From Bacteroidota bacterium (GTDB lineage: Bacteria; Bacteroidota; Bacteroidia; Palsa-965): DNA of 64,000 nucleotides. Positions 62,022 to 64,000 of the stretch are shown here, one piece after another. The stretch covers positions 86,996 through 150,995 of the forward strand of contig VBWE01000011.1 of the NCBI GenBank assembly GCA_006218065.1. The letters are read 5' to 3'. The position numbers were made by a program, and so were the translations under genes. Within the stretch, counting starts at the first letter, position 1. Every line of letters begins with the position of its first letter. The notes under the pieces were generated by a model. It was not told the DNA's origin, did not search any database, and saw nothing but the letters and a program-made list of their open reading frames with translations.

Positions 62022-62786
62022 ATGAATAAGCGTCATTCAGTTGGTTTTTCCCTGGCTGTTTGCATCCTGGTATTCATGCTGCCCCCGACAGCATCGGCGC
62101 AGATCGATAAACAGATCCCGCGCCCGAAAACCTATACCCAGAAGGAAGTCCTCGACTCGACCGAAGGAATCAAAATGTACGAGAAGCTGAACAACGCACT
62201 CGGCGGCGATTCCGTGCGACACACGATCAAAGGTTACGCCTGCGTGGACTGGATCGACGATTTTTACGAAAGCGGGAAAATGCTGCATCACGGGTATTAT
62301 GTCGAGGGCCAGCTTCGCACGTACAAAAACTTCTACGAAAGCGGTCAGGTTGAACGTTTTTTCAGGATGCTCACCTTTGCTTCACACCAGATGACGCTTT
62401 TTTACGAGAACGGGAAAACACGGTCCGACATTCTCTATTATGAGGGTGAAGCCAATAAAACCACCGAGTATTACGCCAACGGCAATATGGAGTTCTACGA
62501 AGAGAACGCCAAAAAAAACGATCACCTCATCGTGCGTAAATTTTTCTACGAAAACGGGCAACCCCAAAGTGTAACGGAACTCGTGGACGAAAAAAAGAAG
62601 AAATACACTGCCAAAGAATATCATGAAAACGGGCAGGTGCAGGAAGAAGGCATCATCGTTTTTCACAAAGAACTGGACAATTACCTGAAAGAAGGCACCT
62701 GGAAATCGTACGATGAGAAAGGAAAACTTATCCTGGTCCAGGAATTTTCACTCGGGCAACTGAGCTCGGAGAAGAAGATGGAGTAA
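62022..62786 (+). CDS. Secreted MORN/YwqK-type repeat protein
   Basis: 254 residues with a signal peptide of about 26 residues (ending ASAQ). The mature protein contains six or more MORN-2-like repeats of about 22 residues with the core F/YYENGK/Q (FYESGKMLHHGYYVEGQ, FYESGQVERF, FYENGKTRSD, YYANGNMEFYEEN, FYENGQPQSV, YHENGQVQEEGI). Such proteins are often labelled YwqK-like antitoxins, but the signal peptide argues for a periplasmic or surface role. The MITE-like element begins 5 nt after its stop codon. Confidence 0.85.
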   Translation: MNKRHSVGFSLAVCILVFMLPPTASAQIDKQIPRPKTYTQKEVLDSTEGIKMYEKLNNALGGDSVRHTIKGYACVDWIDDFYESGKMLHHGYYVEGQLRTYKNFYESGQVERFFRMLTFASHQMTLFYENGKTRSDILYYEGEANKTTEYYANGNMEFYEENAKKNDHLIVRKFFYENGQPQSVTELVDEKKKKYTAKEYHENGQVQEEGIIVFHKELDNYLKEGTWKSYDEKGKLILVQEFSLGQLSSEKKME

Positions 62787-62791
62787 GTATT

Positions 62792-63013
62792 CCGGGGACT
62801 CACCCCCCGGTCCCCTCTCTCCGGGTTGGTTTTATGCCTTTTCCAAAACTTTGTTTTTACATCACCAACCCGCAAAGAGGGGGTGTCGTACTACTTTAAC
62901 ACTTGCGTCAAAGACGCAAGTGTTAACCTCTTTGCGATGTTGTCGCAAATTCGGCTTTTGTTTATGCAAAACTTACAACGTCGGAGAGAGGGGGCCGGGG
63001 GGTGAGTCCCCGG
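62792..63013. mobile_element. MITE-like element with 32-bp terminal inverted repeats
   Basis: 222 bp with no coding frame. The left end (62792-62823, beginning CCGGGGACTCACCCCCCGG) and right end (62982-63013) are inverted repeats over 32 bp with one mismatch. Inside lies a perfect 14-bp stem TTAACACTTGCGTC with a 3-nt loop (62896-62926) and further complementary pieces (GGGTTGGT/ACCAACCC, GCAAAGAGG/CCTCTTTGC). No obvious target-site duplication. It fills exactly the gap between two convergent genes, ending 1 nt before the hisIE stop codon. It could also be a large structured 3' element. Confidence 0.7.
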
Positions 63014-63014
63014 A

Positions 63015-63617
63015 CTACAGACTTTCCCCATGCCTCTCCTCCAGCACACTCACTATCTCCCCCAGCGAAAAATCCTTCGCAGCAAGCAGTACGAGATAAT
63101 GATACAGTAAATCCGCCGCTTCATTTTTAAACAGATCTGCATTCGAATCCTTCGCTTCGATTACCAGCTCAACGGCTTCTTCGCCTACTTTCTGTGCTAC
63201 TTTGTTGATGCCTTTTTTAAAAAGAGACGAGGTATAGGAATTGTCGGCAGGATTGTTTTTTCTTTCGCGGATAATCGCTTCCAGCTTAGCCAGGAAATCG
63301 TTCCCCCTGTTCGGCTCCTGCCAGCAGGTATCGGAACCGGTATGGCAAACGGGACCGGCCGGCGTAACGCGGATAAGCAAAGTATCCTGGTCACAATCCA
63401 GTTTGATCTCATCCACAGCGAGAAAATTTCCGGATTCTTCGCCCTTGGTCCAGATTCTTTTTTTCGAGCGGCTGAAAAAACTGACGCGTTTTTCTTCCTG
63501 CGTTTTCCGAAACGCTTCGGCATTCATATAGCCGAGCATAAGAACTTTGCCCGTACGGCTGTCCTGTATGATGGCAGGCACAAGCTGGTCGGGTGATTTT
63601 GTAAAATCGGGTTGCAT
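63015..63617 (-). CDS. hisIE: Bifunctional phosphoribosyl-AMP cyclohydrolase / phosphoribosyl-ATP pyrophosphatase
   Basis: 200 residues. HisI domain at 1-105: VLMLGYMNAEAFRKT, SRSKKRIWTKGEESGN, the metal ligands DCDQDTLLIRV and the cysteines in GPVCHTGSDTCW. HisE domain at 110-200: a MazG-like helical fold with KGINKVAQKVGEEAVELVIEAK and EAADLLYHYLVLLAAK. Catalyses the second and third steps of histidine synthesis. hisF lies 9 nt upstream, so this is the end of a his operon continuing to the right. Confidence 0.97.
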   Translation of the reverse strand: MQPDFTKSPDQLVPAIIQDSRTGKVLMLGYMNAEAFRKTQEEKRVSFFSRSKKRIWTKGEESGNFLAVDEIKLDCDQDTLLIRVTPAGPVCHTGSDTCWQEPNRGNDFLAKLEAIIRERKNNPADNSYTSSLFKKGINKVAQKVGEEAVELVIEAKDSNADLFKNEAADLLYHYLVLLAAKDFSLGEIVSVLEERHGESL

Positions 63618-63626
63618 AAAAATCGT

Positions 63627-64000
63627 TTAGCGCACAACTATTCCGGCTGCGCGGATTTGTTTTTTTAATTCGGGAATTGGTATCTCTTTGTAATGAAAAA
63701 TGCTGGCGGCAAGCGCGGCGTCGGCCTTTCCTTCTTTAAACGCATCGATAAAATGCTGCACCGTTCCTGCTCCGCCCGAAGCGATCACCGGAACATGCAC
63801 TGCTTCCGAAACAGCGCGCGTAATGCCGAGCGCGAAACCGTTTTTCGTTCCGTCGTTATTCATCGACGTAAGCAGGATTTCACCCGCACCGAGATCCACG
63901 GCCTGTTTCACCCAATCGAGCGTCCGGGCATTTGTAGCCTGCCGGCCGCCGTTCAGGTAAACATACCATTCGCCGTTTTCCATTTTGGTATCTACGGCGA
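63627..64000 (-). CDS. hisF: Imidazole glycerol phosphate synthase subunit HisF, C-terminal part
   Basis: The frame is open to the window edge, giving about 123 codons of the C-terminal half; the N-terminus lies outside. Visible TIM-barrel motifs: VDTKMENGEWYVYLNGGR, DLGAGEILLTSMNNDGTKNGF, VPVIASGGAGTVQHFIDAF and ADAALAASIFHYKEIPI. HisF is the cyclase of the glutamine-dependent step that yields imidazole glycerol phosphate and AICAR. It precedes hisIE in a his operon. Confidence 0.96.
   Translation of the reverse strand, partial: AVDTKMENGEWYVYLNGGRQATNARTLDWVKQAVDLGAGEILLTSMNNDGTKNGFALGITRAVSEAVHVPVIASGGAGTVQHFIDAFKEGKADAALAASIFHYKEIPIPELKKQIRAAGIVVR

Noticed and set aside
62022-62786. Toxin-antitoxin module (YwqK annotation)
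   Set aside because: The protein has a signal peptide and no toxin-like gene is adjacent; the YwqK label reflects only the MORN-like repeats.

Overview
The window comes from a Bacteroidota genome. Several genes carry C-terminal type IX secretion (T9SS) sorting domains with a Y/RPNP motif. There are SusC-like TonB-dependent receptors paired with DUF4249 lipoproteins, and SprB-type and Kelch-type surface proteins. Start codons lack Shine-Dalgarno sequences, and promoters fit the Bacteroidota pattern (TTTG about 20 nt before TAnnTTTG). I cannot place it below phylum level from sequence alone.

Layout. 0-3.2 kb: small secreted proteins, lipoproteins and a T9SS SprB-repeat protein. 3.5-7.6 kb: a hybrid histidine kinase and a LytTR regulator. 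7.7-9.4 kb: a secreted M28 peptidase. 9.5-16.3 kb: a self-contained efflux operon (TetR, TolC, HlyD, two ABC ATPases, two ABC-2 permeases) with an operator palindrome in front. 16.5-22.8 kb: small membrane proteins, a broken TonB receptor, a MazG-like hydrolase, a broken T9SS protein and tatC. 23-27 kb: a TMTC-like membrane TPR protein and a NodU-type carbamoyltransferase. 27.2-29.7 kb: a KAP P-loop NTPase.

29.7-41.3 kb (minus strand) is a complete branched-chain amino-acid block: leuA-leuC-leuD-leuB, then ilvE-ilvD-ilvB-ilvN-ilvC-ilvA. Between the halves I find a promoter and two consecutive attenuators. Each has a short leader peptide rich in Val/Ile codons, a terminator hairpin, and an upstream segment able to pair with the terminator's 5' arm. 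I regard this as the most mechanistically interesting part of the window.

41.4-48.6 kb: a conserved hypothetical, a sugar transporter, and a four-gene operon of three tandem Kelch/T9SS proteins plus a DUF4907 lipoprotein. 48.7-56.4 kb is visibly more AT-rich and looks acquired. It is punctuated by three related copies of a tRNA-Pro 3' end plus trailer and terminator. The intact tRNA-Pro(GGG) lies at its right edge, flanked by half-tRNA remnants carrying a small palindrome at equivalent loop positions. Inside are a DUF4249 lipoprotein, a chimeric kinase/TonB-receptor ORF that seems to be a deletion product, and a PadR-led group with a glycosidase-like and an esterase-like T9SS protein. No integrase or transposase was found.

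56.5-64 kb: an intact TonB receptor/DUF4249 pair, a protein with five DAWKEW repeats, trxB, a MORN-type protein, a 222-bp MITE-like element with 32-bp terminal inverted repeats, hisIE, and the 3' part of hisF. Five gene ends are followed by imperfect palindromes built from 7-8 nt repeats, an unexplained family in this window.
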